64,000 nucleotides of DNA, taken from the NCBI RefSeq assembly GCF_036226925.1, contig NZ_CP109031.1:9176001-9240000 (forward strand), read 5' to 3'. Shown here piece after piece: positions 17,421 through 26,051 of the stretch. The stretch comes from Streptomyces sp. NBC_00659 (lineage in GTDB: Bacteria > Actinomycetota > Actinomycetes > Streptomycetales > Streptomycetaceae). The stretch's first letter is position 1; every line of letters begins with the position of its first letter. The notes under the pieces were generated by a model that did no database searches, was not told where the DNA came from, and was given only the letters and a program-made list of their open reading frames with translations. The position numbers and the translations under genes are program-made.

Positions 17421-18089
17421 ATGCAGAAGTTCGACACTCCCGCCCCCGTCTCCGCGATCATCGACATCCCCGCGGGACGCATCCAGTTCATCGCCGCCGA
17501 CCGCGCCGACACCACTGTCGAGGTCCTGCCCGCCGACCGTGCCAAGAGCCGCGACGTGAAGGCGGCCGGACAGGTCCGGATCGACTACGCCGACGGTGTC
17601 CTGCGCGTCGAGGCTCCGGAGGCGAAGAACCGGCTGCTCGGCCCGTCCGGGTCCGTCGAGGTGACCGTGCAGCTTCCGGCCGGCTCCCGCGTCGAGGCGA
17701 AGGCGGCCGCCGCCGAGTTCCGCGGCGTGGGACGGCTCGGCGAGGTCACCTTCGAGGGCGGCCACCGCTCGGTCAAGCTCGACGAGGCCGACAGCCTCCG
17801 CCTGACGGGCCTCGACGCCGACATCACCGTCGGCCGCCTGAACGGACCCGCCGAGATCAGCACCCAGAAGGGCGATCTGAACGTCGTCGAGGCCGCCCGC
17901 GGAACGCTCACGCTGAGCACGCAGATGGGGAACATCACCGTCGGCGCAGCCCCCGGCGTCTCCGCGGTCCTGGACGCCGGCACCACCTTCGGCCGGGTCA
18001 GCAACACGCTCAAGAACGCCGACGCGACTCCCGGCCTGACCATCCACGCGACCACCGCCCACGGCGACATCACCGCCCGCAGCCTCTGA
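17421..18089 (+). CDS. DUF4097 family beta-repeat protein
   Basis: A protein of 222 residues with no signal peptide or membrane helix. It shows the repeating beta-helix rungs of DUF4097 adhesin-like proteins: PAGRIQFIAADRADTTVEVLP, GSVEVTVQLPAGSRVEAKAA, ISTQKGDLNVVEA, LSTQMGNITVGAA and a final THGDITARSL-like end (TAHGDITARSL). The molecular role is unknown; in Streptomyces such genes commonly precede ABC-2 exporters. ACAAGGAGAGCATC gives a good ribosome site before the ATG at 17421. It is the first gene of a three-gene operon controlled from array B. Confidence 0.85.
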   Translation: MQKFDTPAPVSAIIDIPAGRIQFIAADRADTTVEVLPADRAKSRDVKAAGQVRIDYADGVLRVEAPEAKNRLLGPSGSVEVTVQLPAGSRVEAKAAAAEFRGVGRLGEVTFEGGHRSVKLDEADSLRLTGLDADITVGRLNGPAEISTQKGDLNVVEAARGTLTLSTQMGNITVGAAPGVSAVLDAGTTFGRVSNTLKNADATPGLTIHATTAHGDITARSL

Positions 18090-18115
18090 CCGCCGCCTCG
18101 ACGAAGGAGCACTCC

Positions 18116-19102
18116 ATGACCGACCCGGCCATCGCCGCACACGGGCTGCGCAAGTCCTACGGCGACAAGACCGTCCTCGACGGCATCGACCTGACCGTCC
18201 CCGAGGCGACTGTCTTCTCCCTGCTGGGCCCGAACGGCGCCGGCAAGACCACCGCCGTCAAGATCCTCTCCACGCTGATCTCCCCCGGCCCCGGCTCCGG
18301 CCCGATTCGCGTCGGGGGCCACGACCTGGCCACCGAGGCACAGGCCGCACGCGCCGCGATCGGGGTCACCGGCCAGTTCTCCGCCGTCGACGGCCTGATC
18401 ACCGGCGAGGAGAACATGCTCCTCATGGCGGACCTGCACCATCTCTCCCGGTCCGAGGGGCGGCGGGTCGCCGCCGCGCTCCTGGAGCGCTTCGACCTCA
18501 CCGAGGCCGCGAAGAAGCCCGCCTCCACCTACTCCGGCGGCATGAAACGCCGCCTGGACATCGCCATGACCCTGGTCGGCAGCCCCCGCATCATCTTCCT
18601 CGACGAACCGACCACCGGCCTGGACCCCCGCTCCCGCCACAACATGTGGCAGATCATCCGCGAGCTCGTCGCAGGCGGCACCACGGTCTTCCTCACCACC
18701 CAGTACCTGGAGGAGGCCGACGAACTCGCCGACCGCATCGCCGTGCTGAACAACGGCGGGATCGCCGCCGAGGGCACCGCGGAGGAACTCAAGCGGCTCG
18801 TCCCCGGCGGACACGTCCGGCTGCGCTTCACCGACCCGGTCGCCTACCGGTCCGCCGCCGCCTCACTGGGAGACGCATCCCATGACGACGAGGCCCTCGC
18901 CCTGCACCTGCCCAGCGACGGCAGCCAGCGCGAACTGCGCGCCGTCCTCGACCGTCTGGACACGGCCGGCGTCGAGGCCGACGAACTGACCGTGCACACA
19001 CCCGACCTCGACGACGTCTTCTTCGCCCTGACCGGCGGCACCGTACCGAGCCAGCCGAACAAGTCGAACCAGTCCGACCAGCCTGAGGAGGCTGTCCGAT
19101 GA
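18116..19102 (+). CDS. ABC exporter ATPase, DrrA type
   Basis: A protein of 328 residues. It has Walker A LGPNGAGKTT, signature YSGGMKRRLDIAMTL, Walker B IIFLDEPTTGLDPRSR and the DrrA-type LTTQYLEEADELADRI. The C-terminal 100 residues match the DUF4162 tail of daunorubicin-resistance ATPases. With the next gene it forms an ABC-2 exporter for a drug, lipid or antibiotic. The ATG follows the DUF4097 stop by 26 bases; the TGA overlaps the permease start (ATGA). The substrate is unknown. Confidence 0.92.
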   Translation: MTDPAIAAHGLRKSYGDKTVLDGIDLTVPEATVFSLLGPNGAGKTTAVKILSTLISPGPGSGPIRVGGHDLATEAQAARAAIGVTGQFSAVDGLITGEENMLLMADLHHLSRSEGRRVAAALLERFDLTEAAKKPASTYSGGMKRRLDIAMTLVGSPRIIFLDEPTTGLDPRSRHNMWQIIRELVAGGTTVFLTTQYLEEADELADRIAVLNNGGIAAEGTAEELKRLVPGGHVRLRFTDPVAYRSAAASLGDASHDDEALALHLPSDGSQRELRAVLDRLDTAGVEADELTVHTPDLDDVFFALTGGTVPSQPNKSNQSDQPEEAVR

Positions 19103-19875
19103 ACTCCTTCTCCCTCGCCGTGCGCGACTCGTCCACGATGCTGCGCCGCAACCTCCTGCACGCCCGCCGCTACCCCTCGCTCACCCTGAACCTGCTGCTC
19201 ACCCCTGTGATGCTCCTGCTGCTGTTCGTCTACATCTTCGGCGACACCATGAGCGGCGGCGCGGGCCGCTCCGCCTACATCGCCTACATCGTCCCCGGCA
19301 TCCTGCTGATGACCATCGGCTCCACCGTCGTCGGCACCGCCGTATCCGTTTCCACCGACATGAACGAGGGCATCATCGCCCGCTTCCGCACGATGGCCAT
19401 CCACAGAGGCTCCATCCTGTTCGGACATGTCGTCGGCAGCGTGCTGCAGGCGGTCGTCAGCGTCGTCCTGGTCGGCGCCGTCGGCGTCGCCATGGGCTTC
19501 CGCTCGACCGACGCCACCGTCGTGGAATGGCTCGCGGCCTTCGGACTGCTCGCCCTGTTCGCCCTGGCCGTCACCTGGATCGCGGTCGGCATGGGCATGG
19601 GCAGCCCCAACGCCGAAGCGGCCAGCAACAACGCCATGCCGCTGATCCTGCTGCCCCTCATCTCCAGCGCCTTCGTCCCCCTGCACTCCATGCCCGGCTG
19701 GTTCCAGCCGATCGCCCAGTACCAGCCCTTCACCCCCGCCATCGAAACCCTGCGCGGACTCCTCCTGGGCACCGAGATCGGCAACAACGGGTGGATCGCC
19801 CTGGCCTGGTGCCTGGGCCTGAGCGTCCTCGGACACCGTTGGTCGAAGGCCCAGTTCGACCGCGACCCCAAGTAG
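19099..19875 (+). CDS. ABC-2 type permease, DrrB type
   Basis: A protein of 258 residues with six predicted helices. It has the DrrB-like pattern LLRRNLLHARRYPSLTLNLLLTPVMLLLLFVYIFG-type N-terminus (MLRRNLLHARRYPSL), a central DMNEGIIARFRTMAIHRGSILFGHVVG block and PGWFQPIAQYQPFTPAIETLRGLL near the end. ATG overlaps the ATPase stop by four bases, so the two subunits are translationally coupled. It completes the exporter; a hairpin follows. Confidence 0.92.
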   Translation: MNSFSLAVRDSSTMLRRNLLHARRYPSLTLNLLLTPVMLLLLFVYIFGDTMSGGAGRSAYIAYIVPGILLMTIGSTVVGTAVSVSTDMNEGIIARFRTMAIHRGSILFGHVVGSVLQAVVSVVLVGAVGVAMGFRSTDATVVEWLAAFGLLALFALAVTWIAVGMGMGSPNAEAASNNAMPLILLPLISSAFVPLHSMPGWFQPIAQYQPFTPAIETLRGLLLGTEIGNNGWIALAWCLGLSVLGHRWSKAQFDRDPK

Positions 19876-19919
19876 CCCCGCCCCACACGGACGTGGCGAC
19901 ACGACCCCGTCCCACCCCA

Positions 19920-19958
19920 GGGCGGCGCACCCCGGCACCCCGCCGGAGTGCGCCGCCC
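19920..19958 (+). terminator. Terminator after ABC exporter operon
   Basis: An 11-bp perfect stem (gggcggcgcac / gtgcgccgccc) with a nested GC-rich loop lies 45 bases after the permease stop. Confidence 0.7.
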
Positions 19959-20008
19959 CGCCGGTTATCCCTTTGCGCCCGCGCCACCACGACACCCACA
20001 CTGTTCCG

Positions 20009-20524
20009 GTGCTGATCCGACGCGAAGCGCCCACCGACATCCCCGCCGTACGCGCCCTCACCTCGGCCGCGTTCGCCAAGCAGGGGACGACGACCCCCGT
20101 CGAGACCACCCTGCTGGACGAACTGCGTGACTGCGACGGCTGGTTGCCACAACTGTCGCTCGTGGCGGTGAACGAGCGGGACGAGGCCGTCGGGCACGTG
20201 ATCTGCACCCGCGCACACGTCGACACCGCCCCGGTCCTCGCACTCGGCCCGCTCAGCGTGCACCCCGACCACCAGCGCCGAGGCGTCGGCCTCGCACTCG
20301 TCCACACGATGCTCGGCGCGGCGGACGCGCTCGGGGAACCACTCGTCGCGCTGCTCGGCAGCCCCGCCTACTACAGCCGCTACGGCTTCCGCATCAGCAC
20401 GCGGTACGGCATCACCCCACCGGACCCCGGCTACGGCGAGCACTTCCAGGTACGCCCTCTCTCGGCGTACGAGCCGGCTCTGCGCGGCGCCTTCACCTAC
20501 GCCGCTCCCTTCAACGATCTCTGA
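20009..20524 (+). CDS. GNAT N-acetyltransferase
   Basis: A protein of 171 residues from the GTG at 20009 (VLIRREAPTDIPAVRALT); an ATG at 19973 is in frame but adds only an unstructured lead. The acetyl-CoA motif A is LGPLSVHPDHQRRGVGLALVHTML, followed by YYSRYGFRISTRYGI, a strong YhbS-like GNAT signature. It probably acetylates a small amine or protein. It stands alone after the exporter terminator. Confidence 0.88.
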   Translation: MLIRREAPTDIPAVRALTSAAFAKQGTTTPVETTLLDELRDCDGWLPQLSLVAVNERDEAVGHVICTRAHVDTAPVLALGPLSVHPDHQRRGVGLALVHTMLGAADALGEPLVALLGSPAYYSRYGFRISTRYGITPPDPGYGEHFQVRPLSAYEPALRGAFTYAAPFNDL

Positions 20525-20625
20525 CCCACCCGCAGGCGCCGCGCGCCCGGGGCCCTGGGCCCGGCAGCGGACCCCGGCCCGAGCCAGAGCGGCGGAGCTG
20601 CTCGCCCGCATGCGGGAGCGGCCAG

Positions 20626-20868
20626 GTGCGGCACTCCGCCGGACAGACCGCCGCCGAGAACCGCGGCGGCATGACACCTGTCATACGAAAGGGCGGGCAT
20701 CGGGCACTGGGGGAACCCCACGCCCCGGTCCGCCCCGACGTCGCCGTGAAGGTGCACGGCATCCGCCTCGGCGGGGTCAGGGACGACGGCCCGGGCGAGC
20801 CGGGCGGCCCGACGGTCCGCGTCGACGCCCGGGGCCTGCTCGACGGAGTCACCGTCACCCGCGGGTGA
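20626..20868 (+). CDS. Small frame, possible C-terminal relic of a LiaF-like/DUF1707 protein
   Basis: Eighty codons without a convincing ribosome site. The last 40 residues (DVAVKVHGIRLGGVRDDG ... VRVDARGLLDGVTVTRG) resemble the paired beta strands at the end of DUF1707 or LiaF-like cell-wall-response proteins. The usual DUF1707 N-terminal helix pair is missing. It is bordered by a decayed AfsA gene, so it may be a relic. Weakly supported. Confidence 0.3.
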   Translation: MRHSAGQTAAENRGGMTPVIRKGGHRALGEPHAPVRPDVAVKVHGIRLGGVRDDGPGEPGGPTVRVDARGLLDGVTVTRG

Positions 20869-20905
20869 GGCCGCCCCCACGTTCAGGCGCCCTGCCGCAG
20901 CGGGG

Positions 20906-21283
20906 TCAGTCGCACAGGGCCGCCACCACCAGGCTGTCGAAGACCAGGGTGCCGTCCTGGGAGGCGGTCACCCGGATCGCCGTGTCCTCGGCCGCGTCCT
21001 GCTGAGGCAGCGGGGTCGCGGCGATGTGACACGCGAGGTCCAGTTCCACGGGGCGGTGGAAGGCGCTGCGCACCTCGATGGGCAGAACACGGTACGGGGC
21101 GCACACGTCCTGGGCGGCCTGGCGGGCGGCCTTGAGGAGCAGCATGGCGGGCACATGGTCCATGGGATGGTCGAAGAGCGCCGGGTGGCTGGGGTCGACC
21201 CGCAACTGCCAGGTGTGACCGCCCCGGCCGGAGCGCGCGGCCGGGACGCCGAGCACCACGTCCCGTACGTCGAGGCGCCCCAC
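20906..21283 (-). pseudogene. C-terminal fragment of an AfsA-type gamma-butyrolactone synthase
   Basis: Reading on the minus strand from about 21283, the frame gives GRLDVRDVVLG, WQLRVDPSHPALFDHPMDHVPAMLL and KAARQAA, then SAFHRPVELDLACHI. This is the second hotdog (AfsA) repeat of AfsA/ScbA proteins, which make A-factor-like signals. Upstream of 21283 the frame stays open but loses all resemblance, and the plus strand there encodes another truncated gene. More than half of the enzyme (normally about 300 residues) is missing, so it is non-functional. Confidence 0.75.
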
Positions 21284-21293
21284 GACGGGCGGC

Positions 21294-21937
21294 GGCAGAC
21301 CTACGGGGGGCAGTTCACCGAGGGCACGCTGGTGGCCCGGGCGGAGGCGCACGGCGGAGTACTGCTGAGCGTCAGCAGGGCGAAGGACCGCACGGACCCC
21401 AACCTCCACACCGCGACGGTGATGCTGGGGCTCGTGCCACCCGCCAGAGGGACCGTCGCCGCGGACGCCTGTCCGGTCCGCTGCTACCGCTTCACGTTCG
21501 GGCTCGGCCCCCACAGCGTGGACCGGTCCGCCATGACCTGCCCGGTTTCGCGGACCGACGGCGAACCCGGCAGCCTGACGGCGCAGTTGGGCGCCCTCCT
21601 CGCCAGGCAGCCCACCGGCCCGTACGCGTACCGGCAGATGACGACTCGGGGTTATGCGCATACGACGCAGGGCGCCCTGGACTTCCTCAGGGACAAGCGG
21701 CTGGCCGCCGCCAAGGACACGGTGACCGCGGTCTCCGGAAGGACCGAGAACGGTGACGTCTACCTCCTGGCCCTGCGCATCAACGGCGTCTGCCACCACC
21801 TGCGAATGGACTCCTCGTCCGCCGCGTCACGCTTGATACCCCTGTGGGCCGTCCCGGCCGACCGGCAGAAGGCGTGTGACGTGAGCGAGCCCGTGGCAGC
21901 CACCTTGTACGGGATCGATCCGGCGAAGGCGGGGTGA
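21294..21937 (+). pseudogene. 5'-truncated putative secreted protein
   Basis: From about 21294 the plus strand reads TYGGQFTEGTLVARAEAHGGVLL, then VPPARGTVAADACPVRCYRF and ends near 21937. The style (CPVRCYRF, two Cys, compact beta strands) fits a Streptomyces secreted or lipoprotein family of unknown role. The frame is open further 5' but there it lies antisense to the AfsA relic, and no signal peptide is visible. The N-terminus was probably lost when the two fragments were joined at about 21285-21294. Confidence 0.55.
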
Positions 21938-21959
21938 CAACGTCGATAGTCTCGTCACC

Positions 21960-22397
21960 ATGATGCGTGTCTGGATCCTGCCGACGCTGCTGGTGCTCTG
22001 CGGCGCAGTCGTCGCGACCGGGCTGATCCTCAAGGGGAACCCCGGTACAGCCGCCGCACTCCTGCCGGCGTTCCTGGCGCTCGCGGCCGTGAACTCGCCC
22101 CTGATCTTCCCGACGTCGATCGGTGCGCGGGAGGCACAACGCCGCAGCGTGGTCGACGGCCGGCCGGTCGTCTTCTGGCGTCCGGGCTGCACGTACTGCA
22201 TACGGCTGCGCATCCGGCTGGGCCGCAGGGCCCGACGGCTGCACTGGGTGAATATCTGGCAGGACCCGGCGGGCGCCGCGGCGGTCCGGGCGGCCAACGA
22301 CGGCAACGAGACCGTGCCGACCGTCGTCGTGGCGGGCCGGCCACACACCAACCCCGATCCCCGATGGGTGCGCGAACAGCTCTTTCCTTCCACGTGA
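21960..22397 (+). CDS. Membrane-anchored glutaredoxin/mycoredoxin-like protein
   Basis: A protein of 145 residues. Two hydrophobic segments (residues 4-24 and 32-50) anchor it. The catalytic domain begins GRPVVFWRPGCTYCIRLRIRL: the CTYC pair is the redox centre, in the WRPGCxYC setting typical of actinobacterial glutaredoxins, which use mycothiol. A cis-Pro motif ETVPTVVVAG follows. It likely reduces disulfides or mycothiol adducts near the membrane. ATG at 21960 is followed by a second ATG at 21963. It begins 22 bases after the truncated gene. Confidence 0.85.
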   Translation: MMRVWILPTLLVLCGAVVATGLILKGNPGTAAALLPAFLALAAVNSPLIFPTSIGAREAQRRSVVDGRPVVFWRPGCTYCIRLRIRLGRRARRLHWVNIWQDPAGAAAVRAANDGNETVPTVVVAGRPHTNPDPRWVREQLFPST

Positions 22398-22634
22398 TCA
22401 GACGCTCGCGATGGTTCCGGCGACACCGCCCGAGAACCTCCCGCACGGCCCGGCCCACCGGGGCCTGCTCATCGATCACGCCTGTTCCGGCCCGGCCCTG
22501 CCCGAAAACCTCATCGCCGAGGCCCGCCGCCTCCGGAACAGCTGACGGGCACTCGGCCCTTTGATCATTCGTGAGCCCCGCCGGGCCGGGCCGACCCCCG
22601 CTCACGCGGGCCCCGGTGCTGTCGTCCGGCGCCA

Positions 22635-23624
22635 TCACCGCAACGTGATCTGCTCGCCGATCGACCGCTCGCGGGCGGACGCGATGACCAGGGCCGTGGC
22701 CGCGGCGTCCTGCACCGCCGTGCCGACCGACTTGTAGAGGGTGATCTGGTCCGGCGACGTGCGCCCCGGTTTGCTGCCGGCGATGAGTTCGCCCAGCTCG
22801 GCGTGTACGTGCTCGGCCGTGATGAGGCCGTCGCGGATCGGCGTGAGCAGGTCGTTGCTGCCCGCGGGGTACGGGGCGAGCACGGCCTGGCGCGATTCGA
22901 CGCACACCAGCGCCTCGGCGACCGTGGCGTCGTCGACCTCGCGGCCGGCCGGGTTGAATCCGACGGAGGTGATGTGCACGCCGGGTGTCAGCCAGGGGCG
23001 GCGGATCACGGGTTCGACGGCGTGCGTCGTCGCCGCGGCGATGTCGGCGCCGTCGAGCGCCTCGGCGTAGCCGGCCACGGCCCGGACCTCGGCCTCCAGC
23101 ACGGCGGAGAGTTCCTCGGCCAGAGCGGCGGCCTTCGCCGGGTCCCGGCCGGCCACGCGGATCTCCCGGATCGGGCGGACCCGGCAGATCGCGCGGGCGT
23201 GGGACCTGGCCTGCACGCCGGTGCCCAGTACGGCCAGCACCGTCGCGTCCTCGCGGGCCAGCAGCCGCGCCGACAGTGCGGAGCAGGCGCCCGTTCGCGC
23301 CGCGGTGATGGCCGTACCGTCCAGCAGTGCGGCAGGCTCGCCGGTGTCCGGATCGAACGCCACGATCAGCGCCTGATGTGTCGGCAGCCGTACCCCGTCG
23401 TTGTGCGGGAAGAGGGACACCAGCTTGGTCATGAGCACCCCGGCCGAGGGCAGGAAGCCCGGCATGGCCGCCAGGAATCCGTCGCGTTCGGGCACCAGGG
23501 CGGCGACGCGGTCGGGTACCGAGGCGCGGCCCGCACTGAAGTCCGCCATCGCCGCAGCCAGGGCATCGATCAGCGTGTCCACGCGGAGCAGTGACTCGAC
23601 CTGCGTGCGGCCCAGAACAAGCAT
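22635..23624 (-). CDS. Ornithine cyclodeaminase/mu-crystallin family protein
   Basis: A protein of 329 residues. CAGGAGGC lies 8-15 bases before the ATG at 23624, which fixes the start (MLVLGRTQVESLL). It carries the family patterns MPGFLPSAGVLMTKLVSLFPHN, LLDGTAITAARTGACSALSA, VLGTGVQARSHARAI (NAD-binding Gly loop), and SVGFNPAGREVDDATVAEA. Members convert ornithine to proline or reduce cyclic imines or keto-acids; the lysine in LMTKLVS is the usual substrate-binding residue. Substrate not determined. It is a single-gene unit. Confidence 0.88.
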   Translation of the reverse strand: MLVLGRTQVESLLRVDTLIDALAAAMADFSAGRASVPDRVAALVPERDGFLAAMPGFLPSAGVLMTKLVSLFPHNDGVRLPTHQALIVAFDPDTGEPAALLDGTAITAARTGACSALSARLLAREDATVLAVLGTGVQARSHARAICRVRPIREIRVAGRDPAKAAALAEELSAVLEAEVRAVAGYAEALDGADIAAATTHAVEPVIRRPWLTPGVHITSVGFNPAGREVDDATVAEALVCVESRQAVLAPYPAGSNDLLTPIRDGLITAEHVHAELGELIAGSKPGRTSPDQITLYKSVGTAVQDAAATALVIASARERSIGEQITLR

Positions 23625-23877
23625 GCGCTTCAGCCTCCTGATGCCGGTCATCCGGCCGACGACCGCACCGCCCAAGCGTCGACCTCAGCCCCGCCGCCGC
23701 CCCGCTACGACACGCGGTCCTTCCTGAGCACGGTCCTCCGGGACACGCGTACACGTCGCCCACCTCGACACCGACCGTGGCACCGGCGGCACTCCGTCGC
23801 GCTCCCTCCCTCCCCGACCGCCACCGGTCTCAGGCCGTCGGTCCGCCTTGACCGCACCAGGCAGTCGGTGGCCCAAG

Positions 23878-24678
23878 TCATGTCCGGACCGAGGCAAGGA
23901 AGTCGCGGACCGCGTCCGCGAAGCCGGCCAGGTCGTTGGCGTACAAGAAGTGGTCCGTGCCCAGTTCGACGAGTCGGGTGCCGGGCCGCCGGGCAGCCAT
24001 CCGTGCTGCCTGCTCGGCCGACAGCACGCCGCCTGCGGTGCCGCGTATCAGCAGCGCCGGGCAGGTGGAGCCGGTCCAGTCCGACCAGTGGTCGCCGTGG
24101 ACCTGGTCCTCGGACTCGTAGATGTCCTCGGGGTGGAAGCGCAGGCCCCAGGTTCCGTCCGGCCGTTCGCGAACGGCGGATGCGAGGAAGGGGGCGAACG
24201 GGCCCAGCCGCGCCACGAACGCCTCCCGGCTGGGGCCTGTGTCCTGCGGAAGGTTCAGCACGAACGCCAGCGGGTTGCTGCCGTCCAGGCCGAGCTCCGC
24301 ACAGCCCTCTCCGTTGACCAGCGCGGTCACGCGCTCGGGATGGCGGGCGGCGAACTGGTAGGCGTTGATCGCGCCGAGCGAGTGGCCGAGGAGGGCCGCG
24401 CGACGCAGCCCCAGATGGTCCATGAGGGCTTCCAGGTCGGCGAGGTAGCCCTCACGGCTGTAGTCGGCCGCCCGGTCGGAGTCGCCGTGTCCGCGCTGGT
24501 CGGGTGCTATGACCCGCCAGTCCGGGGCGAGTCGGGCGGCGAGACCTGCGTACGACATGCCCTCGGACATGTGTCCGTGCAGGGCGAGCAGCGGGCGGCC
24601 CGGTCCGCCGAAGTCCACGTAGGACAGGGTGCGGCCGTCGATGGTGAGCGCGGAACGCTGGGCGTTGTCGGTGTTCAT
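23878..24678 (-). CDS. Alpha/beta hydrolase
   Basis: A protein of 266 residues from the ATG at 24678. The oxyanion segment LLALHGHMSEG, the nucleophile elbow LLGHSLGAINAYQFAARHPERV (Ser near residue 95), GDSDRAADYSREGYLADLEALMDHLGL, and a C-terminal ELGTDHFLYAND with the catalytic His are all visible. It is probably an esterase or epoxide-hydrolase-type enzyme. An inverted repeat TACAAT/ATTGTA lies about 30 bases upstream. An alkyl-sulfatase relic lies divergently on the other side of that repeat. Confidence 0.87.
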   Translation of the reverse strand: MNTDNAQRSALTIDGRTLSYVDFGGPGRPLLALHGHMSEGMSYAGLAARLAPDWRVIAPDQRGHGDSDRAADYSREGYLADLEALMDHLGLRRAALLGHSLGAINAYQFAARHPERVTALVNGEGCAELGLDGSNPLAFVLNLPQDTGPSREAFVARLGPFAPFLASAVRERPDGTWGLRFHPEDIYESEDQVHGDHWSDWTGSTCPALLIRGTAGGVLSAEQAARMAARRPGTRLVELGTDHFLYANDLAGFADAVRDFLASVRT

Positions 24679-24709
24679 GGGTTCACCGTAGACGACATCT
24701 ATACGCCCG

Positions 24710-24737
24710 TACAATACGTTCGTGTAAGACGATTGTA
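24710..24737. promoter_or_regulatory. TACAAT/ATTGTA inverted repeat upstream of hydrolase
   Basis: TACAAT at 24710-24715 and its perfect inverse ATTGTA at 24732-24737 flank 16 bases in an AT-rich patch that stands out from the surrounding GC. The spacing suits a TetR-type operator or a divergent promoter. No regulator gene is adjacent. Confidence 0.45.
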
Positions 24738-24809
24738 TTGAAGCTCGCTGCCGTGCGGTGTTGTGCGCCGAGTGCGCCGAGTGTGCCGCGGCCGGCCTTG
24801 CGTGGGGTT

Positions 24810-25163
24810 GCGCTCTACCGGGAGCACCGTGGGGAGCGGCCCGTGACGGGCGTGCTGTACACCCACAGTCACGGCGGCCACTTCGGCGGCGTGCGGGGTG
24901 TCATCGGCGACGAGGACGTCGCTTCCGGCGTGCCGGTGTTCGCCCCGACGGCTTTCCCGAACGCGCGGTGAGCGAGAAGGTGTTCGCGGGCACGGCGACG
25001 AACCGCCGCGCGGCCTACACGCACAGTGCGGCGCTGCCCATGGGCGAGCGGGGGCAGATCGGGGCGGGGCTCGGGCCTGGCGGCGCGAGACGGCGTCGCG
25101 GTCGTCGGCGACCCGAGCAAGGTGACCGAACTCCTGGGGCACCTCGCGGAGCCCGACCCGGTC
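24810..25163 (+). pseudogene. Alkyl sulfatase (SdsA1/BDS1-like) relic with internal deletion and frameshifts
   Basis: From 24810 the frame gives ALYREHRGERPVTGVLYTHSHGGHFGGVRGV, the metallo-beta-lactamase region of alkyl sulfatases, with THSHGGHFGG where active enzymes have THSHVDHFGG: the metal-binding Asp is lost. A stop follows at 24971; the next frame continues SEKVFAGTATNRRAAY ... LPMGERGQIGAGLG. The third frame then gives GVAVVGDPSKVTELLGHLAEPDP, which belongs to the C-terminal SCP2-like domain. Some 350 residues between are missing. The gene is clearly dead. Confidence 0.75.
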
Positions 25164-25170
25164 CGGTGCC

Positions 25171-25839
25171 TCAGCCCTGCTGTCGGCGCACCATCTCGTT
25201 GATCCAGACGGGCGCGAACGGGGAGGTGCAGCCTGGGGGAGTGGGGTAGTCCTTGAGGACTTCCAGGCGCTCACCGATGTCGATGGCACGGGTGCGCTGC
25301 TCGGTGTGCTCGATCCCGATCTGGGCCAGGCAGTGGTTCATCGCCCACTGCAGGCGGTCGGGGGCGTCCTTCATGTCCGCCTCGATGGTGTCGAGCAACC
25401 CCGGGAGGTCCAGGCCCTCAGGGTTCTTCGCCACGCGTTCGGTGGTCAGCGCCCAGCCGGCACCGGCCACCACCGGATCCGGATCGGCGGACCAGGACAG
25501 CCGCAGCTCCTCGGCGTGCGGGTTCTTCTTCACCACGTAGTTCACGAGCCAGTCGTGCACCTTGGGTGTGCGCGCCTGGCGCAGCATGGTGTCCAGCTCC
25601 GCACGCCCGAAGGCCTTCGGGCGGCAGATGAGGATCGCCAGCAGTCTCGCCGCGCTGTCGTCCGTCTCCCAGAGCCGGCAGGCGAGTTCCTGCTGTGTCT
25701 TCAGCCGCTTCGCGAGTGCGCGCAGCTTGCCGAGGTTCACACCGTGATCGTCACCGTGCTTCTCGTTGACCGCGCGTGCCTTGGGGTCCTCGAGCCCGGC
25801 CAGCTCGGCCATCACCTCGGCCATCGTCGCCTCGGTCAC
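25171..25839 (-). CDS. DNA alkylation repair (AlkD-like) protein
   Basis: A protein of 222 residues starting at GTG 25839, where GGGAGG lies six bases upstream. The N-terminal VMAELAGLEDPKARAVNEKHGDDHGVNLGKLRALAKRL, then LACRLWETDDSAARLLAILI and WLVNYVVKK follow the HEAT-like repeats of AlkD and related DNA glycosylase-fold proteins. The AlkD catalytic Trp/Asp pair cannot be assigned with certainty, so activity on alkylated DNA is inferred. It lies back to back with a YceI gene on the same strand. Confidence 0.8.
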   Translation of the reverse strand: MTEATMAEVMAELAGLEDPKARAVNEKHGDDHGVNLGKLRALAKRLKTQQELACRLWETDDSAARLLAILICRPKAFGRAELDTMLRQARTPKVHDWLVNYVVKKNPHAEELRLSWSADPDPVVAGAGWALTTERVAKNPEGLDLPGLLDTIEADMKDAPDRLQWAMNHCLAQIGIEHTEQRTRAIDIGERLEVLKDYPTPPGCTSPFAPVWINEMVRRQQG

Positions 25840-26051
25840 GCTCGGCCTCCCGTCGATCACCTGAGGGGTCCAGCCGACGAGTACGCCGGCCACCTGGATC
25901 GTACGAGATCAGCTCGGTGTGCCGCCGGAAGGCGCTGGATCGGGGTCGCGGGCTCGTCACCGGCGTGCGGGCCCGTGACGAGCGGCGGCCGGCGGCCCGC
26001 GGAATCGTCGGGCCACCGGCGGTGACGAACTTCCGCCGGGACGGGGACCTG

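Noticed and set aside
22410..22546. Plus-strand frame MVPATPPENLPHGPAHRGLLIDHACSGPAL of about 45 codons
   Set aside because: It reads in a coding-like way but no ribosome site, no full domain and no family could be recognised; it may be a gene fragment.
24738..25249. Intact metallo-beta-lactamase gene
   Set aside because: Frames are broken and the metal motif is mutated, so it was called a pseudogene instead.
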